A stretch of DNA of 64,000 nucleotides from DASRHD01 sp035485575 (GCA_035485575.1 DATHNW010000028.1:1-64000); one strand, 5' to 3'. Positions 9,393 to 20,206 are shown, numbered from the stretch's first letter. The notes: generated by a model from the sequence alone, not told the origin. Translations and numbers: made by a program.

Positions 9393-9420
9393 AACCCGCC
9401 GGAATTGCCGGCGGGTTTTC
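9393..9420 (+). terminator. Intrinsic terminator after the TPR membrane protein gene
   Basis: Perfect 10-bp stem (9393-9402 with 9408-9417), 5-base loop, ending in GGGTTTTC. Confidence 0.85.
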
Positions 9421-9470
9421 GCGGAGATGAATTAAAGATATTGGTAGCGTGATTAAATAAGTAATATACG

Positions 9471-9848
9471 CTACATCATTGCTTTAGGAAGCATGGCAGC
9501 CAGTTCGACCGCGTGCGGATGATTGCGCTTCTCTTTGAACAGGCGGGCGCGACGACCGAGCATGCGGTCGAGTTTGTCGATGAGCAGGGCGATGGCTTTG
9601 TGCATCTCGCTGGCCTCGACCCGGGCATTCATGTCTGGTCCGTGAATCTGGATGTGCCCTTTGGCGGCGAAACGATTGGCCACGGCCTGTTTCGGGTCAC
9701 ATTCGAGCTCGATGCGCACCCGCACAATGCGCTCCTCGTGGCGGAACAGGCGTTCCGCTTTTTCCTGCACAAAGGTTTTGAGCGACGGAGTGAGCTCGAG
9801 GTGAATACCTGAAACGATGAGATCGTGATGGTTGTTTTGTCTGTTCAT
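9471..9848 (-). CDS. hpf: Ribosome hibernation-promoting factor, short form (HPF/RaiA)
   Basis: 125 residues of the sigma-54-modulation/ribosome-associated inhibitor fold: an early GIHLELTP segment, AERLFRHEERI, and a basic C-terminal tail (RRARLFKEKRN). Family members bind the decoding centre of the 30S subunit in stationary phase and silence or dimerise ribosomes. It is the short type, since there is no long C-terminal dimerisation domain. A good Shine-Dalgarno (AAAGGGAGAAAC before ATG) supports the start at 9848. It is divergent from the SDR gene, with about 50 bases between starts. Confidence 0.85.
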   Translation of the reverse strand: MNRQNNHHDLIVSGIHLELTPSLKTFVQEKAERLFRHEERIVRVRIELECDPKQAVANRFAAKGHIQIHGPDMNARVEASEMHKAIALLIDKLDRMLGRRARLFKEKRNHPHAVELAAMLPKAMM

Positions 9849-9899
9849 GTTTCTCCCTTTGGGTTGAGTTGGCGGATCAAAAGACTTCTTCCCCTCGCC

Positions 9900-10718
9900 A
9901 TGTCCTCGCTAAGCGAAGCACTTTCTGAATTCGGCGTCGTCATCGTGACGGGCGGATCTTCCGGTATTGGAAAATCGTTCATTGAACTGATGGGAAGCAT
10001 ACGGCCCGATCTCACGTTTATCAATCTTTCTCGACGTGCTCCGGACATAAAAGGTTCCCAGCTTAATTTGCGCCATATTGCATGTGACTTGAGCCAGGCG
10101 GTCCAAATTGAGGCGGCTGGCATGGGGTTAGAAGAAATTCTTAATCGGCGCGAACCAGCAGGAAAAATTCTACTCATCAACAATAGTGGTTTCGGCTCCT
10201 ACGGGCCGTTTCCCGGGCCGGATCTCGCGCATGAGCTCGGCATGATTGATGTGAATGTGCGCGGCTTGGTCCAGCTTACAGCCCGGCTGCTGCCCGTGCT
10301 GCGCGTGCGGGGTGGGGCGATCATGAATATCGCTTCGGCAGCGGCCTTCCAGCCGACCGCCTGGATGGCGACTTACGGGGCGACCAAGGCGTTTGTCCTG
10401 CACTGGAGCCTGGCACTCAACGAAGAGCTGCGCGGCAGCGGCGTGCGCGCCTTGGCGGTCTGCCCGGGCCCAACCGCGACCAATTTTTTCAAGGCGGCCG
10501 GGCTGGCGGCCCGACCCTTGCCCGATGACACGGGGGAAACCCCTGAACAGGTCGTGATGGCTTCCCTGCGCGCGCTGGCTGCGGGCAGAAGCCTGGTCGT
10601 GAGCGGCTGGCGCAACAAGGTGCTCACGGCACTTGCCTCGAAGCTGCCCAAGCCACTGGCTGCGCGCATCGCGGCGAAAGTCATTGCCCGCTACCGGCCA
10701 CTGCCGAAAACGCCATGA
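9900..10718 (+). CDS. Short-chain dehydrogenase/reductase
   Basis: 272 residues from ATG 9900; an upstream in-frame start at 9825 would overlap hpf and precede the fold. Rossmann cofactor motif TGGSSGIG at about 17-24, NNSG near 97, and catalytic YGATK (Tyr about 159, Lys about 163) with the upstream Ser. NAD(P)-dependent oxidoreductase of unknown substrate, resembling the DltE/YqjQ-like group. Its stop overlaps the next gene's ATG by four bases, so the two are translationally coupled. The first 300 bases are visibly poorer in GC than the rest. Confidence 0.85.
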   Translation: MSSLSEALSEFGVVIVTGGSSGIGKSFIELMGSIRPDLTFINLSRRAPDIKGSQLNLRHIACDLSQAVQIEAAGMGLEEILNRREPAGKILLINNSGFGSYGPFPGPDLAHELGMIDVNVRGLVQLTARLLPVLRVRGGAIMNIASAAAFQPTAWMATYGATKAFVLHWSLALNEELRGSGVRALAVCPGPTATNFFKAAGLAARPLPDDTGETPEQVVMASLRALAAGRSLVVSGWRNKVLTALASKLPKPLAARIAAKVIARYRPLPKTP

Positions 10719-11506
10719 TGGTGACGGGCGAGGGCACGCAATGGGGCCGCCTGCCGCAGGGGCCGGTGCGGCTCATCACATCCGGTGAACTGCGTTCGTG
10801 GGTGCGGCATGAGGACGAGCGGTTGCTGGTCATCGACAAACCGGGCGACGTTGTTTGCCATCCATCGAAGGCCGGCCCATGGTCAAGTTTGGTGGGTGCG
10901 GTACGGACGGAATTCGGGCTGGCGGCGGCGCACCTCATCTTTCGCCTCGATCGCGAAACCAGCGGGGTGGTTGTCTTCGCCAAGGATGCCGCCACAGCGG
11001 GCCGCCTGCAAAAGGCGATGCAGAAACGGCGGGTAAGAAAAAAATACCTGACGATTTTGACCGGGGAATTGCGCGAAGCCATGACCGTGGACCAGCCGTT
11101 GGGCGATGACGAGGCGGGGCCGGTCTTTGTGAAATCGATGGTGCGGGCGGACGGGCAGGCGGCGGTGACGCATTTTGAGCCGCTGGCGGCGTCCCACGGC
11201 TTCACGCTGGCCCGCGTGATCCTCGAGACCGGCCGCAAGCACCAGATCCGCGCGCACGCGCAATGGCTCGGGCACAGCGTCGTTGGCGACAAGATCTACG
11301 GGCCGGATGCACGGCTGTTCCTGGAGTTTATTGCGACCGGCTGGACGCCTGCGCTGGCGGAAAAGCTGCTGCTGCCGCGCCAGGCGCTGCATTGCGTCGA
11401 GATCGATCTGCAGCTGGCGGGTGAGCCGCACGTCTTTCGCGCACCGCTGCCAGCGGACATGGCGGCGTTTTGCGCCGAGCGCGGACTGAAGCTGGATCTG
11501 CTTTAA
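10715..11506 (+). CDS. RluA-family pseudouridine synthase
   Basis: 263 residues. It contains VIDKPGDVVCHP and the catalytic FRLDRETSGVVVFAKD motif (Asp about 79), then RKKYL, ETGRKHQIRAH and VVGDKIYG, the standard RluA series. No S4 domain is visible. It converts uridine to pseudouridine in rRNA or tRNA; the target site cannot be assigned. It starts inside the SDR stop codon (ATGA) and its 3' end overlaps the convergent M14 gene by four bases. Confidence 0.88.
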   Translation: MMVTGEGTQWGRLPQGPVRLITSGELRSWVRHEDERLLVIDKPGDVVCHPSKAGPWSSLVGAVRTEFGLAAAHLIFRLDRETSGVVVFAKDAATAGRLQKAMQKRRVRKKYLTILTGELREAMTVDQPLGDDEAGPVFVKSMVRADGQAAVTHFEPLAASHGFTLARVILETGRKHQIRAHAQWLGHSVVGDKIYGPDARLFLEFIATGWTPALAEKLLLPRQALHCVEIDLQLAGEPHVFRAPLPADMAAFCAERGLKLDLL

Positions 11507-12273
11507 CCGGGGGAGAAAAGCCCGGCCAGCACCGTCTCAATGGCGATGCACTGGGTGGCGATGCGTTGTTCGAGCGGAAAAGCCGACGCCGTCTCAAAGC
11601 CATAGCTGAGCATCGTATGGTGGACGTGCAGATAGAGGGATTCCGGCCATTGGTCGCGTTTGGTGGGATCGCCGTCCGGGCGGATGATCCCGCCGCTGGC
11701 CGCGCGACCGTCGATTTGCTCCGCGAGTTCAATCGCAGAAGCCGCCCGCACGGTCTCGATGACCGATTCGGCAAAACCAGGGCGTGAGGTCCGGTTCAAT
11801 TCGTAAAGATAAAATCCCTTCGCTTCCCAATCCTCATGAATGCAGAGCACCAGATCGAAGCGCGGCTGGCGCTGCAGCCACGCGACATGGGCGCGAATCT
11901 CCGCGGAGGCGGGCTGGCGGTAATCGCGGTTGAGATCGAGGCCGCCGGCATTTTCGCGCGTGCCACGTACCAGACCGACAGGGTTGAGCAGCGGGCAGAG
12001 AAACCAGGTGGCGCGCGCGTCGAAATAACCGCGTTCGAGCAGGCGCAGCAGTGCGAGCGGCGGCGCCGGCTCATCACCGTGGATGCCGGCCGAAAGATAG
12101 ATGCGGGGGCGAGGGCCGGGCGTGCGCTTGGTCAGGGCGAAGAGCGGAAATCCGGTGATCTCGCCGAATTTTTCAACACGGAAGCCGGCGCTCCGGCCGG
12201 CGGCGTCGAATTGCGCGGCAATGGCGGGAAAATCAAAGGCGGATGAGCTTTTGACAGAAGGGTCCGAATTCAT
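11503..12273 (-). CDS. M14-family zinc carboxypeptidase / succinylglutamate desuccinylase-like protein
   Basis: 256 residues. The zinc site is visible: SAGIHGDEP gives His65 and Glu68, and CIHEDWE gives His146. LDLNRDYR (Asn115, Arg116) is the substrate carboxylate-binding motif of M14 and AstE/aspartoacylase-like enzymes. A Glu near RDQWPESLYLH may be the general base. No signal peptide, so it is cytoplasmic. It probably hydrolyses an amide bond in a small acyl amino acid or peptide. It is divergent from gltX with a 54-base gap. Confidence 0.8.
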   Translation of the reverse strand: MNSDPSVKSSSAFDFPAIAAQFDAAGRSAGFRVEKFGEITGFPLFALTKRTPGPRPRIYLSAGIHGDEPAPPLALLRLLERGYFDARATWFLCPLLNPVGLVRGTRENAGGLDLNRDYRQPASAEIRAHVAWLQRQPRFDLVLCIHEDWEAKGFYLYELNRTSRPGFAESVIETVRAASAIELAEQIDGRAASGGIIRPDGDPTKRDQWPESLYLHVHHTMLSYGFETASAFPLEQRIATQCIAIETVLAGLFSPG

Positions 12274-12327
12274 CGCAATGGCCTTTTCTCGTTAAGCCGC
12301 CAGTCTGTCGATTCTGTTTCATCCACC

Positions 12328-13722
12328 ATGTCCCAAGTCCGCGTTCGTTTTGCCCCGAGTCCCACGGGGTTTTTCCACATCGGCAGCGCGCGCACCGCGT
12401 TGTTTAACTGGCTTTATGCGCGCCACACGGGCGGCGTGTTCATCCTGCGCATCGAGGACACGGACAAGGAGCGCAACAGTGAGGCGTTTCTCAACGTCAT
12501 TTACGACAGCCTCACCTGGCTCGGGCTCAGCTGGGACGAGGGCCCGAAAGTGGGCGGGGCGTTTGGGCCGTACCGCCAGAGCGAGCGGGCGCACATCTAC
12601 CGCGAGCATCTGGAAAAACTGAAGGCGGCGGGCCGCACCTACGACAAGGACGGCGCCGTCTTTTTCAAAATCTCCGGCGAGCCGCAGATCATTGATGACG
12701 CCATCCGCGGACGCGTCGAGCGCACGGAAGAAAAGGACTTCGTCATCGTGCGCTCGGATGGCAATCCGGTGTTTCATCTGGTGAACGTGGTCGACGATAT
12801 TACCATGGGCATCACGCACGTCATTCGCGGCGAGGACCACCTGTCGAACACGAGCAAGCACACGGAGCTGTTCAAGGCCTTCGGTGCGCCGCTGCCGGTC
12901 TATGCGCACATCCCGCTCATTTTGAAACAGAACGGCCCGGGCAAGATGTCCAAACGCGACCAAGGCGCGCTGATCGATGAGTATCAAAAACATGGATTTT
13001 TGCCCGAGGCATTGGTCAATTTTCTCTGCCTGCTCGGCTGGAATCCGGGCGACGACCGCGAGAAGATGCCTATCGCCGAGATCATCCGCCTTTTCGATTT
13101 GCCCAGCGTGAATCAGAGCAACGCGCGCTTTGACGAAAAGAAACTCGCGCACATGAACATGGTCTACCTGCTGGAGCAGCCGGCCGATCGATTTGTGCAG
13201 CTCGCACGCGACTATTTTTCGTCTAAGTTATCGTTGCTCGAAGGAGCCCTACTGCAGTATGAAAAACTCGAAATGCCGATTCCCGAAATATTCCCGGGTA
13301 ATTTGGCCCACTACCGTTCAACAGTTTCGTCAGCACCGAACTATTTTCGAGAAGTGATGCTGCTAGCGCAGCCGAAAATCAAAGCCATCGAGGAGCTTCC
13401 GGATTACACAAAATATTTTTTCGTTGAAGATTTCTCGATAGACAAGAAAGCCCGCGACAAGGTGATGGCCAAGGGCGACCCGAAGGCACGGCTGGCGGAG
13501 CTGGCCGCGATGCTCAAGACGGCCGATTTTTCGAGCGATTCAGCCATCGAGGAGGCGATCAAGGTCCTCGCAGCCAGTCACGAGCTTGGCTTCGGCGATT
13601 ATCAGTCGGTGGCGCGTCTGGCGGTGACGGGCACCAACGTCGGGCCGAGCATCACCAGCATTTTCCGTGTGCTCGGCCGCGATCGCGTGCTCAAGCGCAT
13701 CGAGCGGTTTCAGGCGACCTGA
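12328..13722 (+). CDS. gltX: Glutamyl-tRNA synthetase
   Basis: 464 residues, class I aminoacyl-tRNA synthetase. It begins with RFAPSPTGFFHIGSARTAL (the HIGH-type motif), has EDTDKERN and RGEDHLSNTSKH, and carries the KMSKS loop as KMSKRDQG. It charges tRNA-Glu. Because a full glnS is also present in this window, it is probably a discriminating enzyme that does not mischarge tRNA-Gln (inference). Bases about 13210-13450, in the anticodon-binding part, are noticeably richer in A and T than the flanks. Confidence 0.95.
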   Translation: MSQVRVRFAPSPTGFFHIGSARTALFNWLYARHTGGVFILRIEDTDKERNSEAFLNVIYDSLTWLGLSWDEGPKVGGAFGPYRQSERAHIYREHLEKLKAAGRTYDKDGAVFFKISGEPQIIDDAIRGRVERTEEKDFVIVRSDGNPVFHLVNVVDDITMGITHVIRGEDHLSNTSKHTELFKAFGAPLPVYAHIPLILKQNGPGKMSKRDQGALIDEYQKHGFLPEALVNFLCLLGWNPGDDREKMPIAEIIRLFDLPSVNQSNARFDEKKLAHMNMVYLLEQPADRFVQLARDYFSSKLSLLEGALLQYEKLEMPIPEIFPGNLAHYRSTVSSAPNYFREVMLLAQPKIKAIEELPDYTKYFFVEDFSIDKKARDKVMAKGDPKARLAELAAMLKTADFSSDSAIEEAIKVLAASHELGFGDYQSVARLAVTGTNVGPSITSIFRVLGRDRVLKRIERFQAT

Positions 13723-13723
13723 G

Positions 13724-13751
13724 GCCGCCGTCTTCTTTTACAGGCGGCTTT
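13724..13751. terminator. Possible bidirectional terminator between gltX and thrH
   Basis: 6-bp GC stem (13724-13729 with 13743-13748) with a T-rich loop between the two convergent genes, followed by TTT. It overlaps the last codons of thrH. Weak. Confidence 0.3.
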
Positions 13752-14340
13752 GAATCAACTTCAGCAGCGCCGGATAATCGTTGAGGGCGGGGAACTGGGA
13801 AAATTGTTTCACGATGTTTTCCGGCGCGTGAAAGAGGATGCCATGGTCGGCCTGGGCGAGCATGGTTGTGTCGTTGAAGGAGTCGCCGACGGCGATAATC
13901 TGGTAATTCAATTTTTGCAGCGCCTGCACGGACTGGCGTTTCTGGTCCGGCATGCGGAGCTGGTAGCCGGTGATGCGGTCGCTCGCGACGGTGAGCCGGT
14001 GGCAGAAGAGGGTGGGCCACTTGAGCCGGCGCATGAGCGGCTGGGCGAATTGCTCGAAGGTGTCGGAGAGGATGATCACCTGCATCTGCCCGCGGAGCGC
14101 ATCGAGAAATTCGATCGCGCCGGGCAGGGGCGAAAGGCCGCCGATGACTTCCTGGATTTTCGAGAGCGTGATGCCGTGGCGGTCGAGCAGGTCGATCCGA
14201 TAGCGCATCAGCTTGTCGTAATCGGGCTCGTCGCGCGTGGTGCGGCGTAATTCGGGAATGCCGGTGCGTTCGGCGACGGCGATCCAGATTTCGGGGGTAA
14301 GGACGCCCTCCATGTCGAGGGTAACGATGGTTTGCTTCAC
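13738..14340 (-). CDS. thrH: Phosphoserine phosphatase / homoserine phosphotransferase (ThrH type)
   Basis: About 200 residues from GTG at 14340, chosen because family members start just before this TLDMEGVLTPEIWI segment; a TTG at 14376 would add 12 residues. HAD-superfamily features: nucleophile region LDMEGVL, ILSDTFEQF, and the acidic motif GDSFNDTTML. The long match to ThrH (PEIWIAVAERTGI, TTRDEPDYD, HAPENIVKQF) separates it from SerB. It removes phosphate from phosphoserine and can transfer it to homoserine, linking serine and threonine pathways. Convergent with gltX. Confidence 0.88.
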   Translation of the reverse strand: MKQTIVTLDMEGVLTPEIWIAVAERTGIPELRRTTRDEPDYDKLMRYRIDLLDRHGITLSKIQEVIGGLSPLPGAIEFLDALRGQMQVIILSDTFEQFAQPLMRRLKWPTLFCHRLTVASDRITGYQLRMPDQKRQSVQALQKLNYQIIAVGDSFNDTTMLAQADHGILFHAPENIVKQFSQFPALNDYPALLKLIQSRL

Positions 14341-14531
14341 AAAGGCGGAGTGAAGCAGCGGTAAAATGGCCGGCAATCAACAAATGCCATTGCTGGCAAA
14401 TCATGTTGATGCGGGTTTTTCATTATGTCTTTACCCAGCTTGGGGGACTTTGATTTCGTTTCAAATTGTGATCCCGGCGACGGGGTGTATGGCTTGAGGT
14501 GCCCTCCAACCACCGGCAGCGGATTTCCCCC

Positions 14532-15431
14532 ATGAAAAAATGCCTCTTCCTGCTCGTGCTAATGCTCGCCACCGGCGTGAGAAGTCACGCCGCTGCGGAA
14601 AAACTATCCTGCGCGCCGGAAATCCGAAAGGCATCCCTGGCGGATGACACCCTGTTTCATGATTTGCTCAGTGCGCCGGGTGGCGTGGCGATGGCGGACG
14701 AAGTATTCTTTCCGAGCGCCAAGGAGCGAAAGGTTGTCCGCATTGAAGTCAAAGTCCCCTACGATGGCCGAAAACCCGGGACGGAGAAATGGACGGTCGA
14801 ACATGCCGAAGGCGATGCGGTCTCTTATAATGTCAGTCTTATTCCCGACGGCCGGGGCGGCGCAACCTTTGCCGTGCAGAAGGACAATGGAAATATTCCC
14901 GGCTCAACTTCCCACGAGGCAGAAGGAACCCCGGCTTTCACCTTTCTGGGCGTCAAGTATTTTTACCACTGGTCACAGGGAGACCAGCGTATGTTTACCC
15001 CCAAAGGGCAGAATGACGCCGGAACGTGGTCGGATATGATTATGATTGGGCGTTACCCCGCCGTCAGAGATGGGGCTTCGCTTTTTGCCATGGCTAATAT
15101 GATCCTGGCCAATTTCAAAAAAAATGGAGCTTTCGTTCTGGGAGCCCGGTCTATCCCGGGAAAAAATGGCCAGGCGGCCGAACATTTCATCGCCATTATT
15201 CATGGCCAGCGTGGGGTAGCCATGGAAGCTGACTTTTCGAGGATTAAACTATCGGACGGAATGGGGTATATTCTCGCCTATCAGCACCGCATCCATGGCG
15301 CTGAGGTCGGAAACCAAATGAGTGCATGGCTCAAGGTGAGCGGCCCGGCGATCGAGCAGGAATTGCTAAATTGGGACGCAAATTTATCCACAAATTTTCC
15401 GCCTGCTTTGTCTTCGCTGGCTCCTCAGTGA
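14532..15431 (+). CDS. Secreted protein of unknown function
   Basis: 299 residues from ATG 14532, which gives a clear signal peptide (MKK, hydrophobic stretch, then SHAAAEK). Upstream in-frame GTG at 14499 would hide it behind 11 extra residues. The mature part has no domain I recognise; it contains YFYHWSQGDQRMFTPKG, an aromatic-rich stretch, and later an AEHFIAIIHGQ segment. Cys count is low (one in the leader, one near residue 30 of the full protein). It stands alone between thrH and glnS. Exported location is well supported; function is unknown. Confidence 0.7.
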   Translation: MKKCLFLLVLMLATGVRSHAAAEKLSCAPEIRKASLADDTLFHDLLSAPGGVAMADEVFFPSAKERKVVRIEVKVPYDGRKPGTEKWTVEHAEGDAVSYNVSLIPDGRGGATFAVQKDNGNIPGSTSHEAEGTPAFTFLGVKYFYHWSQGDQRMFTPKGQNDAGTWSDMIMIGRYPAVRDGASLFAMANMILANFKKNGAFVLGARSIPGKNGQAAEHFIAIIHGQRGVAMEADFSRIKLSDGMGYILAYQHRIHGAEVGNQMSAWLKVSGPAIEQELLNWDANLSTNFPPALSSLAPQ

Positions 15432-15433
15432 GG

Positions 15434-15459
15434 GCATTGGCTTTTGCGCCGGTCGCGCA

Positions 15460-15477
<18 letters not shown>
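15434..15477. repeat. Partial tandem duplication at the 3' end of glnS
   Basis: GCATTGGCTTTTGCGCCGG at 15434-15452 is followed by a near copy at 15457-15476 that spans the glnS stop codon and last codons. It looks like a local slippage duplication of the gene end. Confidence 0.6.
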
Positions 15478-17262
<1,785 letters not shown>

Positions 17263-17419
17263 AACACGGCAAATTGCGGAACCGGCGGACGCGAGGCAAC
17301 GATGCAATTCCGCAAAAATGGCCGCCATCCTGGGGGCGTTGCACAGGCCCGGGGCCAAGCGGATAAGCGGCTTCCTGATCAAGAAGCGCGTGTGCGGAAA
17401 ACGCGCCTTCTTCCCGTTC

Positions 17420-19162
17420 TCACGCGCCAGCTTTGGCGAAGGGGGCGCTGCTGCGCGGGGTGGCAGTTGGGAGGGCGCCATCGGCCTGCATTTCCTTGAG
17501 CAGGCTGGTGAAGTAGGGGATGAGCTGTTTTTTGCGGCTGACGATGCCGGGAAGGTCGAAGATTTCATCCTTCTCCACGTGTGCGTAATGGATGCGGCGG
17601 ATGAGCTCGGCTTCGCCTTTGACGAGCAGGAGCGAGTTCTGCGTGTTGATGTCGGTGACGAGCAGCGCGGCGAAAGCGAGGCGCTCCTCGTCGCGCAGCT
17701 GCTGGAGCGCGGCGGCGAGTTTTTTGGCGTGCTGCCAGAAGTTGCCGAAGCCGAGTTCCTCGACCTGCGAGACGGCGAAGCGGATGTTGTCCTCTTCGTA
17801 GAGCTTGAAGTCGGAGCGGATGACCTTGTCGGGCGGGTTGGCGAGGATGACGGAGCCCGAGCTGAATATCTCGTCGGCAAGCGCACGGGAATTGACGCCG
17901 GCGATTTTGGCGAGCCACGCGAGAAGGGCGGAGTCCTTTTCGGTGGAAGTGGGTGAGTTGAGATGCAGCGTATCGCTGATGATGCCGGCCATCATGATGC
18001 CGGCGATGTCGGGCGAGGGCGTGAGCCCCTCGCGGCGGAAGAGATCGGCGACGATGGTGCAGGTGGAGCCGACGGGTTCGTTGATGAAGAGAATGGGCTG
18101 GGGCGTGTTTAGCGCGCCGAGGCGGTGGTGATCGATGATTTCAGTAATGGTGACTTCGTTGGCGCCGGCGATGGCCTGGGTCATTTCATTGTGGTCGACG
18201 AGGACGAGGCGCGTTTTCACCGGCTTGAGCAGGTCGGTCTTGGTCAGGATGCCCTGCAGCTGGGCGTCGTCGGAGAGGACCACGAAGGCCGAAGCGGGGG
18301 AGACGGCGATTCTCCGGCGCAGGTCGGCGATGCGGGTGTCGGCGTTGACCGAGGCGAACTGGCGGTCGATGAGGCGGTCGATGGTTGAGGCGGTGCGGAT
18401 CACCCATGCCGTGGTGGCGGAATCATAGGGGCTCACGAGCACGGCCACATTGCTTTTGCGGGCGAGCTGGACGACCTCGTCATCGACGGGGAGATTGCCC
18501 GTGATCACGAGTGCGCGGACGCCGAGCTGGATGGAGCGTTGCTGGATGTCCCAGCGGTCGCCGACGATGATGAGTGACTGCGAGGCCGGGATGTTGTCGT
18601 CCGAGGAAACCTTTCCAAACGAGCGGATGTCCATGGCGCCGACCCGGATGTAGAGATCCTCAGCGCGTTCGGGTTCTATCGTGTGGAGTACACGGGCCTG
18701 GAGGGCGCGGGCGATGTGGCTGAGGCTGCTTTTGACCTGGCGCATAAGGCGCGGCTCGTTGATGCGCGGAAGAAAAAAGCTGCCGAGCTGCGTGAGGGTG
18801 ACGGTGCCGAGCACGCGCTGGCCGGCGGCGGTAATGGGCAGGACGCTGATGGTGTGGCGGTCGATGAGTTCGAGCGCCTCCGCGCAGGTGGCGCTCTCCG
18901 CGATCGAGACGACATCGGAAGCCATGACATCGCGCACGCGCGGCGTGACGTCACTCAGATAGAGTGGCAGCGGCTGATGAAAGCGTTCGAGAATGGTGTC
19001 GATGCGGGCGTTGGAATTCCCGCAACGGGCCGCAACGTAGCCGCGCTCACCGCGGGCGTCCTTGAACGCGGCGTAGGCGATGGCCGAGCAGATGGCGTCA
19101 GCGTCGGGATTGCGATGGCCGATGATGTAGGTGATATCGGCAGGCGGCGTGGTGACAGTCAT
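17420..19162 (-). CDS. Putative manganese-dependent inorganic pyrophosphatase with CBS and DRTGG domains
   Basis: 580 residues from ATG 19162. Family II PPase/DHH core: GHRNPDAD at 15-22, DHN at 323-325, DHH at 344-346 and the C-terminal substrate motif SRKKQ at 542-546. Inserted between the first two motifs are a CBS-like segment (about 75-130), a DRTGG-like region (about 135-250) and a second CBS-like segment (about 255-315). This is the layout of nucleotide-regulated CBS-PPases, in which AMP or ADP and diadenosine polyphosphates modulate pyrophosphate hydrolysis. Regulation here is inferred from that family. The protein is cytoplasmic, and the gene precedes glnS with 157 bases between them. 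Confidence 0.88.
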   Translation of the reverse strand: MTVTTPPADITYIIGHRNPDADAICSAIAYAAFKDARGERGYVAARCGNSNARIDTILERFHQPLPLYLSDVTPRVRDVMASDVVSIAESATCAEALELIDRHTISVLPITAAGQRVLGTVTLTQLGSFFLPRINEPRLMRQVKSSLSHIARALQARVLHTIEPERAEDLYIRVGAMDIRSFGKVSSDDNIPASQSLIIVGDRWDIQQRSIQLGVRALVITGNLPVDDEVVQLARKSNVAVLVSPYDSATTAWVIRTASTIDRLIDRQFASVNADTRIADLRRRIAVSPASAFVVLSDDAQLQGILTKTDLLKPVKTRLVLVDHNEMTQAIAGANEVTITEIIDHHRLGALNTPQPILFINEPVGSTCTIVADLFRREGLTPSPDIAGIMMAGIISDTLHLNSPTSTEKDSALLAWLAKIAGVNSRALADEIFSSGSVILANPPDKVIRSDFKLYEEDNIRFAVSQVEELGFGNFWQHAKKLAAALQQLRDEERLAFAALLVTDINTQNSLLLVKGEAELIRRIHYAHVEKDEIFDLPGIVSRKKQLIPYFTSLLKEMQADGALPTATPRSSAPFAKAGA

Positions 19163-19339
19163 GGGAGCGTTCAACGGTGAGGGAGCGGGCGGGAAAGGGA
19201 AAGTTTTTCTTGGCAAGAGTTCCACGCCAAGTGTCCCGGACAGGGCGAAACCCCTGTTGCCAGCATCGTGCAATAGGGTAGGCGACACACCCTTCCCGCA
19301 GGCTGGACAAACGTTTTCGCGGCGCGCTACGCTGAGGGG

Positions 19340-20206
19340 ATGAAGATATACCTCGATGGAAAATTTGTCGACGCAGCGGACGCGAAGGTCTCGGTGTTTG
19401 ACCATGGCTTGCTTTATGGCGATGGTGTGTTCGAGGGCATCCGGCTGTACGGCGGCAATCTTTTCCGGCTCGACGAACACCTTGAGCGCTTCGAGTACTC
19501 AGCCAAATCCATCCTGCTGAAGCTCCCGCTCACGCGCGCCGAGCTGTCCGCTGTCGTCTGCGAGAGCTGCCGCCAGAACGGCTTGAAGGACGGCTACATC
19601 CGCCTCGTGGCCACGCGCGGCGTCGGTGACCTCGGCCTCTCGCCATGGCTGTGTCCGAAGCCCACGATCTTCGCCATTGCCGACAAAATCGCCCTTTATC
19701 CGAAGGAGCATTATGAGAAAGGCTTGGAAATCGTCACGGCGCCGACTCGCCGGTGGAGTCCCGACGCACTGCCATCGACGGTCAAATCGCTCAATTATCT
19801 TAACAACATTCTGGCCAAGATCGAGGCCCGGCAGGCGGGTGCGCTCGAAGCCATCATGCTCAACGACCAAGGCTACGTGGCGGAGTGCACCGGCGACAAC
19901 CTCTTCATCGTCCACAAAGGCACCATCCTCACGCCGGCTGCCTCGCAAGGCGCGCTCAAGGGCATCACGCGTGATGCCGTCTTCGACATTGCCGAGGAGC
20001 TCGGCGTGCCGATCAGGGAAAACAACCTCACCCGCTATGACGTGTGGAATGCCGACGAATGTTTCCTCACCGGCACGGGCGCCGAGGTGATTCCGGTCGT
20101 CAAGCTGGACGGCCGCGAGATCGGCACGGCCAAACCCGGTTCCATCACGCAAGCCGTGCTGGCGTCATTTCGTCGCCGCGTGCTTATCGAGGGCGTGAAA
20201 ATCTGA
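19340..20206 (+). CDS. ilvE: Branched-chain amino acid aminotransferase (fold-type IV)
   Basis: 288 residues. Class IV PLP aminotransferase: FDHGLLYGDGVFEGIR near the start, PLP-binding Lys about 149 in STVKSLNYLNN, GYVAECTGDNLF, and FLTGTGAEVIPV near the end. It transfers the amino group in Leu, Ile and Val synthesis; leuCD lie 8 kb downstream on the same strand. A D-amino acid aminotransferase is the main alternative within the fold, but YLNN.LAK.EA and the GTGAE motif favour IlvE. Divergent from the pyrophosphatase gene. Confidence 0.9.
   Translation: MKIYLDGKFVDAADAKVSVFDHGLLYGDGVFEGIRLYGGNLFRLDEHLERFEYSAKSILLKLPLTRAELSAVVCESCRQNGLKDGYIRLVATRGVGDLGLSPWLCPKPTIFAIADKIALYPKEHYEKGLEIVTAPTRRWSPDALPSTVKSLNYLNNILAKIEARQAGALEAIMLNDQGYVAECTGDNLFIVHKGTILTPAASQGALKGITRDAVFDIAEELGVPIRENNLTRYDVWNADECFLTGTGAEVIPVVKLDGREIGTAKPGSITQAVLASFRRRVLIEGVKI

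Noticed and set aside
17263..17886. In-frame N-terminal extension of glnS
   Set aside because: Low-complexity Ser/Arg-rich sequence overlapping the pyrophosphatase gene. The conserved synthetase starts at ATG 17262.
19163..19339. Possible riboswitch in the spacer between the pyrophosphatase and ilvE
   Set aside because: Small hairpins are present (for example 19214-19236), but no known aptamer consensus could be matched.
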